This document shows, piece by piece, positions 1-12,400 of a stretch of DNA of 64,000 bases. Under the pieces are notes generated by a model. It was not told where the DNA came from, did no database searches, and saw only the letters and a program-made list of their open reading frames with translations. The DNA lies in contig NC_088917.1 in the NCBI RefSeq assembly GCF_963576675.1, positions 31,154,501-31,218,500 of the forward strand, in the 5' to 3' direction. Position 1 is the first letter of the stretch; each line of letters opens with the position of its first letter. Source of the stretch: Euphorbia lathyris. Its lineage: Eukaryota; Streptophyta; Magnoliopsida; Malpighiales; Euphorbiaceae. Both the position numbers and the translations under genes were made by a program.

Positions 1-3000
1 ACTTTGAAAATATTTCTTCAAATATTTTCCGTTGATGTATCTCCTATGTGGTTCTTCGCCCAAGCTCTTCAACCAATATGCGTTCCCAGGAAGCACCTTG
101 TGGATTTGAAATGGTCCTTCCCAGTTGGGTGACCATTTCCCAAGCTCACGGTCTTTCGTCCCGATTGGTAGGATTAGTTTCCATACTAGCTCGCCCTCCT
201 TGAAGCTTTTCTTCTTTACTCTCTTGTTGTACACGTCCTCCACCTTTTTCTTTTAGACCATCATGCAATCGAGCGCTTTCTGCCTTTCGTAGTCCAAATC
301 TTCTAGTTCCATGGTCATGGCTTGCACATAATTGTCCGGCTCCAAGTCATTCTGACGCATTACTCGTAATGAAGGCATGATGACTTCTAATGGTATTACT
401 GCATCATGACCAAACGTTAAAAAAAACAGACTCACTCCAGTCGCTCAAGTCTTAGATGTTCGCATAGCCCAAAGTGTTTCTGAGAGAACTTTATGCCACT
501 CCCTAGGATTTTCTTCTAGCATCTTCTCCAAGATTTGGATTAGGATCTTGTTGGATGCTTCAGCTTGACCATTCGCTTGTGCATAAAATGGAGTGGAATG
601 AATCAATTTAATCCCGTACTCTTCCGCGAACTCATTCATGTCTTCGCCTGTGAACATGGTTCCTTGATCCGTGGTGATGGATTTTGGAATTCCGAATCTA
701 TGAATTAAGTTTTCTTTGATGAATTGGATCACTTGTGCTTGGCCGACTTGCTTCATTGGTGCTGCTTCTACCCACTTGGAAAAGTAATCTGTGGCAACTA
801 TGATGAAACAATGGCCTTTTGATGAAGCTGGAAATATTTTCCCAATTAGGTCGATGGTCCATCCTCTAAAAGGCCATGGTTTCACAACTGAGTGTAATTC
901 TTCTGAGGGCACCCGTTGGACTTGGCCATACAATTGGCACTTCTTGCAACCCTTCGCATACGTGATGCAATCTCGTAGAATCGTGGGCCAGAAATACCCA
1001 TGACGATTAATAAGCCACCGCATTCTCCTTCCCGACTGATGAGCTCTGCATATGCCTTCATGGACTTGCTTCATGACCTCCATTGCTTTTGGGAAGCCGA
1101 GGCATTTAAGTAGCATTCCGTCGTAGCTCTTACGGTACAAATCACATGCCATCAACATGTAATTTCGAGATTGAATGCTTAGTGAATATTTTACTTTTTT
1201 GGTTGGGTCATTGAGGTATTCGACGAACGGTTTCCTCCAATCTTGAGCTAAGTTGATATCGATGTCGAATGATTCGAACTGGACACCTCTATCTGTCACG
1301 GAAGGATGACCATATCTTCTGATGATGACGACTTTGTATGCTGTCTCTTTAGAGATCTTCATTCCAGAAGCGATTTGGGCTAACTCGTCAGCTTCCCAAT
1401 TGTCATTTCTTGGAATATGCTCCAAACTGACCTCGTCAAACATCTCCAGAAGTTGGATTGCGAACGCGAAGTAAGGTAACAGAGATAAACTTGAGCATTT
1501 GTATTCTCCTGTTAGGTGCCGGATGACCAATTGTGAATCTCCGAAAATCTTGACCTCTTTTGCTCCTAGGTCGATTAAGATTTCCAAAACAATGATCAGA
1601 GCTTCATACTCGGCTTGATTGTTCGTGCATTCGAAGTCCAAGTTTACAGCTAATATCGTCTTAGTCCCGGATGGGGCTGTGATGATTACTCCTGCTCCAC
1701 TAGAGCTGTCTGTGCTCAAACCATCGAACTTTAACTGCCAAGGTTCTTTATGTGTCAGATAGATTGGGAGTTCTACTTCTTCGGGATATTGGAAACTGGC
1801 TGGGTGATCGGTTACAAAATCTGCAATTGCTTTCCCCTTTACTGAGGATTGTGGGAGATATGTTAAGGTGAACTCGACCAATGCTAGTGACCATTTCCCT
1901 ATTCTTCCCGAGAGGATAGGCTGGTTTAGCATGTACTTGATCAAGTCTGTGCTAGCGATCTCGTAAACTCTTACTTTTAGCAAGTAATGCCTCAACTTCG
2001 TGCAAGCGAAATAGAGGGCTAAGCACGTTTTCTCGACTGGACTATATCTTGTCTCTGTTGATAACAATGTTCGGCTTAGGTAGTAGATGGCTTGTTCATG
2101 GCGGTTTGCATTATCTTGGGCGAGTAGACACCCAATCGACTCGTCGGTTGCTGATATATAGAGCTTGAGTGGGGTGCCCTCTCTTGGTGGCATCAAGACA
2201 GGTGGATTACTCAAGTAAGTTTTGATTTCCTCGAACGCTGCTTGATGCTTGTCATCCCACTTGAAACTTTCTTCGTCTTTGAGCCTCAACAGATTTGAGA
2301 ATGCTCTGGATTTCCCAGCCAAGTTGGATATGAATCGTCTCAAATAGTTTACTTGGCCCAAAAATCGTTGTAACTCTTTTTTATTCTTCGGAGGTTGTGC
2401 TTCTTTGATTGCTTTTGCCTTATGGTCGTTGATCTCGATCCCTCTTTGATGGACCAAGAATCCGAGGAAGTTTCCCGCTTTGACTCCGAAGGCGCACTTT
2501 AGAGGATTGAGCTTCAAGTTATACTTCCGCATTCGTTCGAAGCTTTTCCTCAAATGACCGACATGTTCTGCTTCTCGCTTGGACTTGATAACGATGTCGT
2601 CCACGTATACTTCCATAGAGGTGCCGAGTAAATCGTGAAAAATGGCATTCATTGCTCTTTGGTATGTGGCGCCGGCATTCTTTAAACCGAATGGCATGAC
2701 GACCCATTCGAACGTGCCGATTGACCCTGGGCATCGAAATGCCATTTTTGCAATGTCTTCTTCGGCAATGGGGATTTGGTTATATCCCGCATAGCAATCA
2801 GACAGAGATATTAATTCATTCTTAGACACATCATCTACTAACATGTCGGTTATAGGCATTACATAGATGTCTTTTGGCATGGCCAAATTTAGATCGCGGA
2901 AATCTACGCATACGCGTAGTTTATCGTTCTTTTTCACTACAGGCACGACGTTAGATAGCCATACAGCGTACTTTGCTGGTCTGATGAATTTAGCTTTGAA

Positions 3001-3501
3001 AAGTTTTTCTATCTCCTCCTTCACCTTTCCTTCCACTTCTTTGCTCATTCTCCTTGTTGGTTGCTTAAAGGGTTTGAATTCCGGTTTGATTGGCAATCTA
3101 TGTTCCACAACGTCTTTGCTCAACCCGGGCATTTCATCATAATTCCAAGCGAAACAGTCTTTGAACTCCTGAAGCAAACTGATAATGGCCTCTTTCAACG
3201 TTGGGCGTAGTAGGTTACTGACAAATGTAACCCGAGGTTCCTCTTCGGTTCCTAGATTTACTTCGTCCAAAGGATCGACTGCCATGGAACCTTCATCTTC
3301 TAACTTTGGGTTTGCCCTCTTCAGATCTTGTAGTTGGATTTCGTCTCCTTGAGGATTCAGTTCTGTTATTCCTTCGGGGGTTTCGACTTCTGAGACCCTC
3401 ATGTCGTTTTCTTGGTACAGTTTCTCCACTAGTTGTTGTGCATTCAATTTTGATATAGCGGCTGAAGCTACCGCTTCTTTTCTCGATGTTGTCTTAATCA
3501 T
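1..3501 (-). pseudogene. Element A pol: reverse transcriptase, RNase H, second RNase H, integrase
   Basis: The ORF starts with ATG at 3501 and overlaps the protease stop in an ATGA. In order it shows the RT (YVDD box followed by IVIKS near 2590-2610), a degenerate first RNase H, and a second RNase H with D (LKFDG), E (NQAEYE), D (FGDSQ) and D (WEADELA). The integrase follows, with an HHCC-like zinc region (CKKC) and D (TIDLIG), D (TTDQG) and E (GQAEASN). A TGA at 445-447 and a TAA at 253-255 break the same frame; both fit C-to-T changes from CGA and CAA. The C-terminal part continues in frame to base 1. The second RNase H places it in Tat. It was probably a polyprotein for copying element RNA, now defective. 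Confidence 0.92.
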
Positions 3502-4606
3502 GGAATTTCTTCAATTACTGGTTCGTTATGGAATGGCCTTCGATGAGGCACAATTGCCGTTGGTTTCAGGATATTCTTAATCTCTTCGCCACATGATTGT
3601 TCTTTGTGGTTGGCCCCAATTCGGATTGGGCCAACAGATTCCTCGTAGAGTCTGGCTTCGACCACATCGGAGTAAGTTTCGAACGGCTTCTCGTTTGCCC
3701 GAACAATTTCCACATCGTCTCCCTTCCAAAATAGAAGGAGTTGATGTAATGATGAGGGGATGCACGAGTTGGAATGAATCCAATCTCTCCCCAAAAGCAC
3801 CTGATAGCTCGCAGTTGAATTTACTATGAAGAAAGCAGCCATGGCGGTGTGAGAACCAATAGTGAGTTCCAAAGGTAGGACACCGTAAGTCTTCGCAATT
3901 TCTCCCGTGAAAGCTGAAACCGACACTTCTGACGAGATTATGTCTTCCTCCGATTTTCCTAAGGCTAGGACCATCTTCATAGGCATGATGTTAACGGCCG
4001 ATCCATTGTCGATGAGCACTCTGGAGATCGGTTTGCCATCGACATGAGCCTTGACGTATAGAGGTTTAATATGGTGAGTCATCCTTGGAGTGGGCTTGTC
4101 AAAGTAAACCCTCTTCATGCCCTCTTCACCTGATGCCTTCAATACTGTGTCTTCTTGCTTTTTGTGCTCGAGTTTGGGGACTTCTTTCTTGGTGTCTTCA
4201 CCTCTAAAATCCGAAGGTAAGATTAAAGAGGTAGCGGCACAATCTATTCGTATAATGAAATCTCCAACCAGGATCTGGAGGTTTTTCTCTTGGTTTTTTC
4301 CTCCTCCTTTCGCGTCATTAGAGTTATCGCTGGATGATTCCTTTCGATCATTCCTCTTTTCTGCCTCTCTCTTCCTTAATTTTCTTTTCGCATTTTTGGA
4401 GAGAGGTCTTGGGAACTTCTTGTGGCTATTCAATTGCCATTGATTGACGGGCGACATGCTTGAAGGTGTCACGAAACGTGGTCGTCGTTGTTGCATGTCT
4501 CTTTTCTTTGTATTTTGCGATTGCCTTGAGCTTTCCTCCAACTTAGATGGCGTCGCTTTTGGTACCCATATCTGCCGGGTTTTTAGGTCGCAACGTTGCT
4601 TTCCTT
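3498..4606 (-). pseudogene. Element A protease region (aspartic protease)
   Basis: This ORF contains a retropepsin-like active site LIDNGSAVNIMP (about 3985-4020) and the flap and dimer region typical of Ty3/gypsy proteases (LLGRDWIHS). The basic N-terminal part continues the gag tail in the frame that opens after the 16-base C run at 4607-4622. Its stop TGA (3498-3500) overlaps the pol ATG (3499-3501) as ATGA. The protein would cleave the Gag-Pol precursor. Gag and pol are in the same frame (minus strand) and the protease in another, so either two indels flank the protease or the downstream junction is a real reinitiation or frameshift point. Confidence 0.85.
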
Positions 4607-4622
4607 CCCCCCCCCCCCCCCC
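4607..4622. repeat. 16-nt poly-C run causing a gag/protease frameshift
   Basis: Sixteen consecutive C lie between the gag C-terminus and the protease. Homology-like sequence changes reading frame exactly here, which is what slippage in a homopolymer gives. It could be a real mutation or a sequencing/assembly length error. Confidence 0.8.
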
Positions 4623-5645
4623 ACACTAGTGAAGTGGCATTGATCATGTTGGCCATTGGGAATGGGTCCTCATCAATCAGCATGCTTTCCTTCTTTTCCG
4701 GGAATTGGAGTATCCCGCGGTTAATCCTATCCTGCACGGCGTTTCTAAAACCAAAACAAGCTTGAGTGTTATGGCTCCAGTTGTCGTGATACTTACAGTA
4801 ATCTCGTCCGCGTATTTCATCTTTGGATGGGATCACATGTCTAGGAGGCAATGTGATGAACTGCTCTTTTAGCAAGTAATCAAAGATCTCTTCCGTCTTT
4901 GAGACGTCGAAAGTATATTGGGTGGTTGGAACCCTTTTGACTACCTCTGGGGTTTTGGGATTTTTTAACAACACGGGACATGTTCGAGATCCGGTGTTTG
5001 TTAAATCGGCGATGGCTACCTCATGTGTTTGTACATCCCCTTGATAGCTTCCCATCGAGTTCTTCTTGCGTCGATGATCTTCTCTCATTAGTTCCTCATA
5101 CTCCGAAACTTTGGCCACCATCTCATAGTAATCATGAAAATCAATCCCCTGAAATTTCTTCCGGTTCTCGAATTCTAGTCCGCGTTGGGCAATCTTTACG
5201 AATTCGACCTCGGGGATATTGATTCGACATCGATGTCGCATCTTTTTGAATCGGTTGATAAAATTTTCAACCGGTTCCCCATGTCACTGTGTCATTCGGG
5301 ACAGTTCCGCCACGCAAACTTCGGGCTCCGTCCGGTAGAATTGGTTGTGGAAAAGCCTTTCCATTTGCTCCCATACATGAATGGACCCTGATGGCAGAGT
5401 GGCATACCAAAAGAACGCTGGTCCCGTTAGTGATCCTGGGAATAGTCGCAAGCGCAACATGTCGAAGTTCGTATCCATGCTCAAACCACTGCACTGAAAG
5501 GTGAAGCGTGCCACATGTTCTACGGTGGATTGCCATTCCTCTCCTGAAAATAAAGTGAAATCAGGGACTCTAAAATTGTGAGGTAAGGGATAGAGTTGGT
5601 CATACTACCGTGGGTACGGTTTTTGAAATTCGGGCAGGTACACCT
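4607..5645 (-). pseudogene. Element A gag, C-terminal two-thirds
   Basis: This part encodes the capsid-like retrotransposon gag domain (about 5600-5180; AFFWYATLPSGSIHVWEQ, then PVENFINRF). It also holds a C-x2-H-x5-H-x4-C zinc finger of Tat type (YCKYHDNWSHNTQAC, near 4745-4790). The frame is broken by TAG at 5605-5607, where a tryptophan is expected, and by TGA at 5284-5286, where an arginine is expected. It joins the N-terminal part at 17097-17884 once element B and one copy of its target duplication are removed. Confidence 0.85.
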
Positions 5646-6981
5646 TGTTGAAATACCTTTCCACATAATTTTGATTTGACAAAATTGTTTAAATATAAAT
5701 TATAACACATATCCTAAACACACTAAGTTTAAATGCTTTGATTTATTCTACTAATGTGTTTGTTCAATGTTGAGTATAAATGTTATAAGTCATAAGGATT
5801 GGAAGGCCCAAGCCCAATACGGAAACCAAGGCCCAAGTTAAACAACTCAGTACACTCGGCCCGCGTATGTCAAGACGCTGCCGTTTTTGTTCAAAACGCA
5901 ACTCAGCAATCGGAAGGATCTAGAAGACCTTCGGGAACAACTTCAAGATGAAGCTGCTGAGTAGTCTCGACAAAGCGTACAAGACAGCAGCTGGCAAAGG
6001 AAAACTTCCAGACAAAGTGTTTCCTCTTTTGGCAAAGTTCAGACGACACAGTATGCTGTCCAGTTGACTTTACCATAAAAGCAGAGACCATCTGCTGTGC
6101 TGACCGAGGACAGAAGATACACGATTATGATTGGCCGAGAGCTCTGTGCAAGTCAGGATGACAACGACATATAGCCGTTTCCCTCCAACGGTTATTTCGA
6201 AATTCGAAATGACCGAATGACCAGACGTCTCTATAAATAGTGCCATCACAAGCTTCACAACACACAGAACTTGATCAAGCCATTACGCTGACCAAATCTC
6301 TACAAGTTCTGCAAGCAAGAAGCAAAGCAAATTTCTTACACTACATTTTCATATTTGTGTAAAAGTCTAGAGTGATTGTAAATCGTCTAAAGTGTCTTAG
6401 CACATCTTTGTATTAGGACAAAAACACTTATCATTTCTAGAAATAGAAAGGAGAGGCTGAGTACTCGGTTTTAAGTACTCAGCGGAGAGATTAGGATTGA
6501 GTAGAAGTATAGAGGAAGGTACTCTTGTCATACTCAATTGCTGATATTGTAAAAGGTTTGAGGCTCTACCTTTAAAGAGCTCAGTAGAGGATTCGAAATC
6601 TCGGAAGTGTTCCGGGGACAGGACGTAGGCTTAGAAGAAGCCGAACCTGGATAAATCTGCTGAGTGAAGTATTTCTAAACCTTAACTCCTAATTTATATT
6701 GCTTGCTTTAAATAATCAAAACTGACCAAGTAAAGAGGTCAAGTTGAGTTGTGCGCGTTGAACGTCTGAGTTCAGGAATAGACTCCAAGTGCTATCTCTT
6801 GACTCAAGCTGAGGAACTGACCTAGTCACCTGTTGACTAAGCCAGTATCTTGCTGTTTACTCAGCGCCGCTGTTCAAACCTTTTTCTTTAGAAAAAGAAG
6901 TCTGCCTAAATTGCGAAAAAAGTTTAAATAGTTCCTAACCCCCCCTTGGAACTATACTTGCAACTAAACAAGGGACCAACA
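5646..6981 (+). repeat. 5' LTR of element B
   Basis: It is 1336 bp, starts TGTTGAAATA and ends GGGACCAACA, two bases before the primer site. It differs from the 3' LTR at about eight single bases with no indel that I can see. A TATA box is at 6232-6238 and a short palindrome (TTCGAAATTCGAA) lies about 30 bp before it. Confidence 0.95.
6232..6238 (+). promoter_or_regulatory. TATA box of element B 5' LTR
   Basis: The sequence TCTCTATAAATAGTG occurs 586 bp into the LTR with normal core-promoter context. The identical motif is in the 3' LTR at 16347-16353. Confidence 0.65.
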
Positions 6982-6983
6982 AG

Positions 6984-6996
6984 TGGTATCAGAGCC
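6984..6996 (+). other. Primer binding site of element B (initiator-Met tRNA type)
   Basis: TGGTATCAGAGCC starts two bases after the LTR end. This is the standard plant copia site complementary to the 3' end of initiator methionine tRNA. Confidence 0.9.
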
Positions 6997-7043
6997 TAAA
7001 AGCTCACTTTAAAAGGTCTAACAACCTTGAGCTGATCCCTACC

Positions 7044-8782
7044 ATGGGCGAAAACAGCACTCAGTTTCTCCCTGGAAACCAAACAACTCAAATACTGCCT
7101 GAGGGGCTGTCCATTACTAGGCCTCCCCTATTCTTCGGGTCAAACTATACCTTCTGGAAGAATAGGATGAAAAACTTCATTCAGGCTACAAACATGAGTG
7201 CCTGGCTATCTATAGTCCAAGGGCCGTTTGTACCTGTTGAGGTTGTGGCTGGCCAAACAGTTATAAAAGCTGAGGCCAAATGGACAGAGGATGATCTTAA
7301 GAAGCTTCAAAACCATGCTTCGGCTATCAATATGCTTCACTGTGCGCTCGATGCTGCAGAATATAACAAAATCTCAGGTTGTGAGTCGGCACAAGAGATC
7401 TGGAAGAAGCTGGAAGTCACCTACGAGGGAATAAACAAAGTAAAAGAATCCAAGGTGAATCAGCAGATGAGACTGTACGAGCTGTTCGAGATGAACAATG
7501 ATGAGGGCATTTCAGACATGAACGCAAGTTCACCAACATCATTAATGAGCTCAAGAGACTTGGGAAAATCTTCACTGAGGAAGAACAAGTCAAAAAGATA
7601 CTCGGGAGTCTTCCAAAAGACTGGCAAGCAAAGAAGACAGCAGTTGAGGAAGCTCAGGATTTAACCACCTACAAATATGACGAACTCATCGGTTCATTGC
7701 TGACCCATGAGATATCCATGAAAAACTTTGAGGTGAAGGAAAAATCTGATGACAAGAAGCAGAAGTCACTTGTCATGAAGGCTGACTCCACTGACGGGAG
7801 TTCAACTGATGATGAGGAGATGGCCATGTTCACAAGAAAGATGAAGAGGCTGTTCAGGAAGAACGACAAATATTCTAAAAAGCCTTACAAAAAGTTTGAT
7901 AAGTATAAGGCTGACTCAAGCGACAGCAAATACAGAAAGGACAGCTCAAAGCCCATTACATGCTTTGAGTGCCATCAAGCTGGCCATATTAAGTCAAACT
8001 GCCCCACGCTGAGGAAAGACAAGAAGAGTGGGAAGAAGGCAATGGTGGCTACTTAGAGTGACAGTGATGAATCTTCATCAACAGAAACTGAGGCCACCGA
8101 GTCAGCGAAGATATGCTTTATGGCTGACGAACTTGCTGAGCCATGCGTCTCTGAGCATGCTGACCCATCCATCGCATCAGATGATGAAGAGCAATCAAAT
8201 GAGGTAATTTCTCTTCCCCAGCTCAGAAACGATATGGTTAATGCCCTGAGTGATCTCTATACACTTGTTAAGAAGTGTAATAAAAAGGTTAGAGCACTCA
8301 GCAGGCGCTGTGACGAAGTGGAAGAGGTCAAACTGAGTGACCTCAGATACCTTCTTCAGGACAACTCGACTCTGCATGATAACATGAAGATCATGCATGA
8401 GTATGTGTCTGAAGTCCAGACAGTTTCAAAGAAACTGAGGAAGGACGTCACAACCATCCAGAACCAACTAAAGGTTCCTAAGAAAAATAACATTCCTCTG
8501 AGAACTCAGTACCAAGGTACTCAGCAGAGATGGAATCCCCAGCGAAAAGTCCAGTGTGACTTTTGTGGGAAGTTAGGACACACTACTAAAGTGTGATGGC
8601 ATGCTCAGCACTGGGGTGCTGACAAGTCAGTAAAAAACCCTAAACAGAAGGTCAGTTGTGACTTCTGTGGAAAGAATGGCCATACTGTCCATGTATGTCG
8701 TCATAAACTAATATATGATGCTATACCTATTGCACCTAACAAGTCAGGACCCAAAAATAATTGGGTACCTAAAAGTAACTAG
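7044..8782 (+). pseudogene. Element B gag
   Basis: The ATG at 7044 opens a copia-type gag (PPLFFGSNYTFWKNRMKNFI near the start, then QEIWKKLEVTYEG). A one-base frameshift near 7520 moves the frame, which continues from about 7525 through a zinc knuckle CFECHQAGHIKSNC (about 7970-8010). Two more knuckles of CDFCGK type follow near 8560 and 8660. The frame is stopped by TAG at 8054-8056 (tryptophan expected), by TGA at 8594-8596 inside the second knuckle, and by TAG at 8780-8782. Gag would form the particle and bind RNA. Three knuckles and a long acidic, coiled linker fit Sireviruses. Confidence 0.88.
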
Positions 8783-8787
8783 TTACA

Positions 8788-11700
8788 ATGCAGGTAAGCC
8801 TGAGATGTGCCGAGAAGTCAAAGATGTGGTATATTGACAGCGCATGCTCAAGGCATATGACGGGTGATGAAACTCAGTTCATCACGTTTGAACGTAAACG
8901 AGGAGGGAGTGTAAGTTTTGGAGACAACAAGAAGGGTAAGATAGTAGGCTCAGGAACCATCGGAGGTAATCCTACTATTGAATCTGTCTCCCTAGTCAGC
9001 GGACTCAAATATAACTTACTCAGCGTAGCTCAGCTATGTGACAATGGGAGAAAAGTTATATTTGATGCTACTGGATGTAAAATATACGAGGGTAAAACTA
9101 ATGAGTTAATTTTAACTGCCCCTCGGATAGATAATGTCTTTATGCTAGACTTAGAGAAAAAGTTTTCAAAAACTGTGTGCTTAGTAACAAAGGAAGAAAA
9201 TTCCTGGCTATGGCATAGGAGACTTGGTCATGTAAGCATGGACCTCCTGGCCAAACTAGCAAGAAAGCAATTGGTTGAGGGACTGCCTGAACTTAAATTC
9301 CAAAAAGATCAATTATGCCACGCTTGCCAAGCTGGAAAACAAACCAAACAATCTTTTCACAGTAAAAACATTGTCTCAACTAAACGTCCGTTAGAATTAC
9401 TACACTTGGATCTCTTTGGTCCAGTCCAGCCGCTGAGTCTGGGTGGAAGAAGATTTTCCTTGGTCATTGTAGATGATTTCTCTCGGTATACGTGGGTTAT
9501 CTTGCTGACCAGCAAGGATGAGACCTTTGAGACATTTTCAAATTTGGTTAGAAAAATTGAAAATGAAAAAGACCTAAAATTAGCTCATATCCGTAGTGAT
9601 AACGGTGGAGAATTCAAAAACCAAAAGTTTGTTGAATTCTGTGAAGCCAGCGGTATTGACCACAATTTTTCTGCTCCTAGAACACCTCAGCAAAATGGGG
9701 TTGTAGAAAGGAAGAACAGAACTCTGGTTGAAATAGTCAGGACAATGCTGGATGAGCATAGGCTTCCAAAGTATTTTTGGGGTGAGGCTGTTAACACAGC
9801 ATGCTACATTCTTAATAGGGCTCTAGTTAGACCTATACTCAAGAAAACCCCCTATGAACTTTGGAAAGGACGAAAGCCCAATATTGGATACTTTCGTGCC
9901 TTTGGCTGTAGATGTTTTATTTTAAATACCAAAGATAGCTTAGCAAAGTTTGATTCAAAAGCTGATGAAGCTATCTTTCTGGGCTACTCAACAAACAGCA
10001 AAGCATACAGAGTTTTTAATAAACGAACTCAAGTTTTAGAAGAGTCAATACATGTAGAGTTCGATGAAACTGACCCTGCAGGTAGATACCAGCCGCTGAC
10101 CGAAGATGATCCAAACTCAGTAACCATCGCTGACTCAGAACCAGCTACTGAGTCATTCACGAAAAGGCTGACCAAGAGTAAGAGTGAACCTAAGATTACT
10201 TTTACTGACCCATCTACTTCTGCAGAGATTGTTGAAACAGGAATAGCACAAGACATGAATCTACCCAAAGAAATAAGGATTCCTAAAGGGCACTCCGAAA
10301 GTGCAATCCTTGATTCTGCTGGGAATACCCTGATGACGAGGAATCAACTCAGGAAATACCTCAGCAATGTTGCTTTCGTCTCAGTACAAGAACCGAAGAA
10401 TTTCGCTGAAGCTGAGTACGATGAATTCTGGATGAACGCAATGCAAGAGGAGCTCGATCAATTTCGAAGAAATGATGTATGGGAGTTAGTGCCTCATCTA
10501 AAGAGTCAAAAGACCATCGGAACAAGATGGGTCTTCAGGAACAAGATGGACGAACAAGGAAACGTAGTCAGGAACAAAGCAAGGCTTGTAGCTCAGGGCT
10601 ACAGTCAGTAAGAAGGTATAGACTACGGTGAGACCTTTGCCCCAGTGGCAAGGCTGGAGGCAATTAGAATATTATGTGCATATGCATCTTACATGAATTT
10701 TAAATTATTCCAAATGGATGTCAAAAGTGCATTTCTTAATGGAGTTATAAATGAGGAGGTTTATGTAAATCAACCTCCAGGTTTTGAGGACCCTAAGTTC
10801 CCAAACCATGTTTACAAACTAAAAAAGGCTCTGTACGGCCTCAAGCAAGCACCACGTGCTTGGTACGAGAGGCTGACCAGTTTCCTGCTGACTAGAAATT
10901 ACGTCAGGGGCAAAGCTGATACAACCTTATTCATTAAGAAAAAGGGTAAAGATACCATGCTGGCCCAAATTTATGTTGATGATATAATATTTGGTGCAAC
11001 TAACGAATCAATGTGCAAGGAGTTTAGCAAACAAATGCTGACTGAGTTTGAAATGTCTATGATGGGAGAACTCAACTTCTTCCTCGGTCTTCAAATTAAA
11101 CAAGGAAACAATGGCATCTTCATCAGTCAAGCAAAATATGCCAAGGAGATCTTAAAAAAATATGACTTGGAAAATTGCAAGCCAATATCCACTCCTATAG
11201 GCACTGACACTGTCCTCTGCGCTGATGAGAATGGTAAGTCAGTAGACAGCAAGTTATATCGAGGTATGATAGGCTCTCTACTTTACTTAACAGCCAGTAG
11301 ACCGGACATTCAGTTTTCAGTATGCTACTGTGCTAGATATCAATCTAACCCTAAGGAATCTCATTACATTGCTGTAAAAAGAATCCTTAGATACTTGCAA
11401 AGCTCAGTGAACGCAGGTTTGTGGTATCCAAATACTCATGATTTTACACTTATCGGATACACTGACGCTGACTATGGACGAGATAAGCTGGAACGTAAAA
11501 GCACCTCTGGAGGATGCCACTTTTTAGGAAGCTGTCTTGTATCCTAGTTCAGCAAAAAGCAGGCGTCAGTAGCCTTGTCCACCACTGAAGTTGAGTACAT
11601 TGCTGCTGGTCACTGTGTTGCTCAAGTCATGTGGATCAAGCAACAACTTGAAGATTATGGTGTTCAAACGAAGACAATTGAGGTCAAATGTGACAACAAA

Positions 11701-11919
11701 AGTGCAATTGATCTGTCCAAGAACCCAATACAACACAGCAGAATGAAGCATGTCAGCATCCGACATCACTTCATTAGAGACCATGTACTCAAGGGTGAGA
11801 TTAAGCTGACATTTGTCCCAACGGACGAACAGCTTGCGGATATCTTCACGAAGCCACTGGCACGTGAGCAGTTCAGCATACTGAGAGAAGCAATTGGTAT
11901 GTTTAATCCTCTTCAGTAA
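8788..11919 (+). pseudogene. Element B pol: protease, integrase, reverse transcriptase, RNase H
   Basis: Order of parts: protease (YIDSACSRHMTG, about 8830); integrase with zinc region (WHRRLGH...CHAC, 9210-9335) and catalytic D (HLDLFG), D (RSDNGGEF) and E (NGVVERKNR); RT (TRWVFRNK, then YVDDIIFG at about 10970); RNase H (YTDADYG at about 11460, CDNKSAIDL near 11690). Integrase before RT defines Ty1/copia. Frame breaks are TAA at 10609-10611 (CAA expected) and TAG at 11545-11547 (TGG expected). The pol frame differs from the gag frame, so a gag-pol frameshift or an indel lies near 8782. Confidence 0.93.
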
Positions 11920-12400
11920 ATTCCTGTGCTAAATGAATATTGAATGCTGAGTGAATTACATGCTGAATGATTTATTGTTTGCTGAGTATCTCCTTGAAAC
12001 TGACTGAATATACAATACTGAGTAAACTTGCACACTGAGTAAATTAGTTTAGAACTTGAACTTAAAATCATCCTTAAATAATGCACTAACCACTCAGAAT
12101 ATCAAACGCTTGACATTCTAAATACTGAGTGATTAATCTGTTAGCATAAATGCCAAGCACGCGTATAACCTAGGATGACGTATTCGCCGTAATGTGTCAT
12201 AAATGCCAGGATCCTTGTCGGTACATGATCCCAAGGCAAAACTGACACATGGATTTGGTTAAGATCCACACCGTTCAACTTGTCTATAAATTATGGGCAT
12301 TTCCCCATTTTTTACTCTTTACGCTTAACAAAATCTTAAGGCTAAGAAATTACTCAAATTTCTCTCTCTCAAATACCTCTATTCTCTCCATCTTAAAAGA
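11920..12400 (+). other. Spacer between pol and ORF3 of element B
   Basis: About 480 bp without a long ORF. It has many ACTGAGT-like words (several in 11930-12140). Near 12280-12320 a TTGTCTATAAATTATGGG stretch followed by pyrimidine-rich sequence could serve as a promoter for the downstream ORF; this is only a suggestion. Confidence 0.45.

Noticed and set aside
5903..6258. Minus-strand ORFs of 62 codons in the LTR of element B (repeated at 16018-16373)
   Set aside because: They lie across the LTR promoter and are antisense to it; presence in both LTRs only reflects LTR identity.
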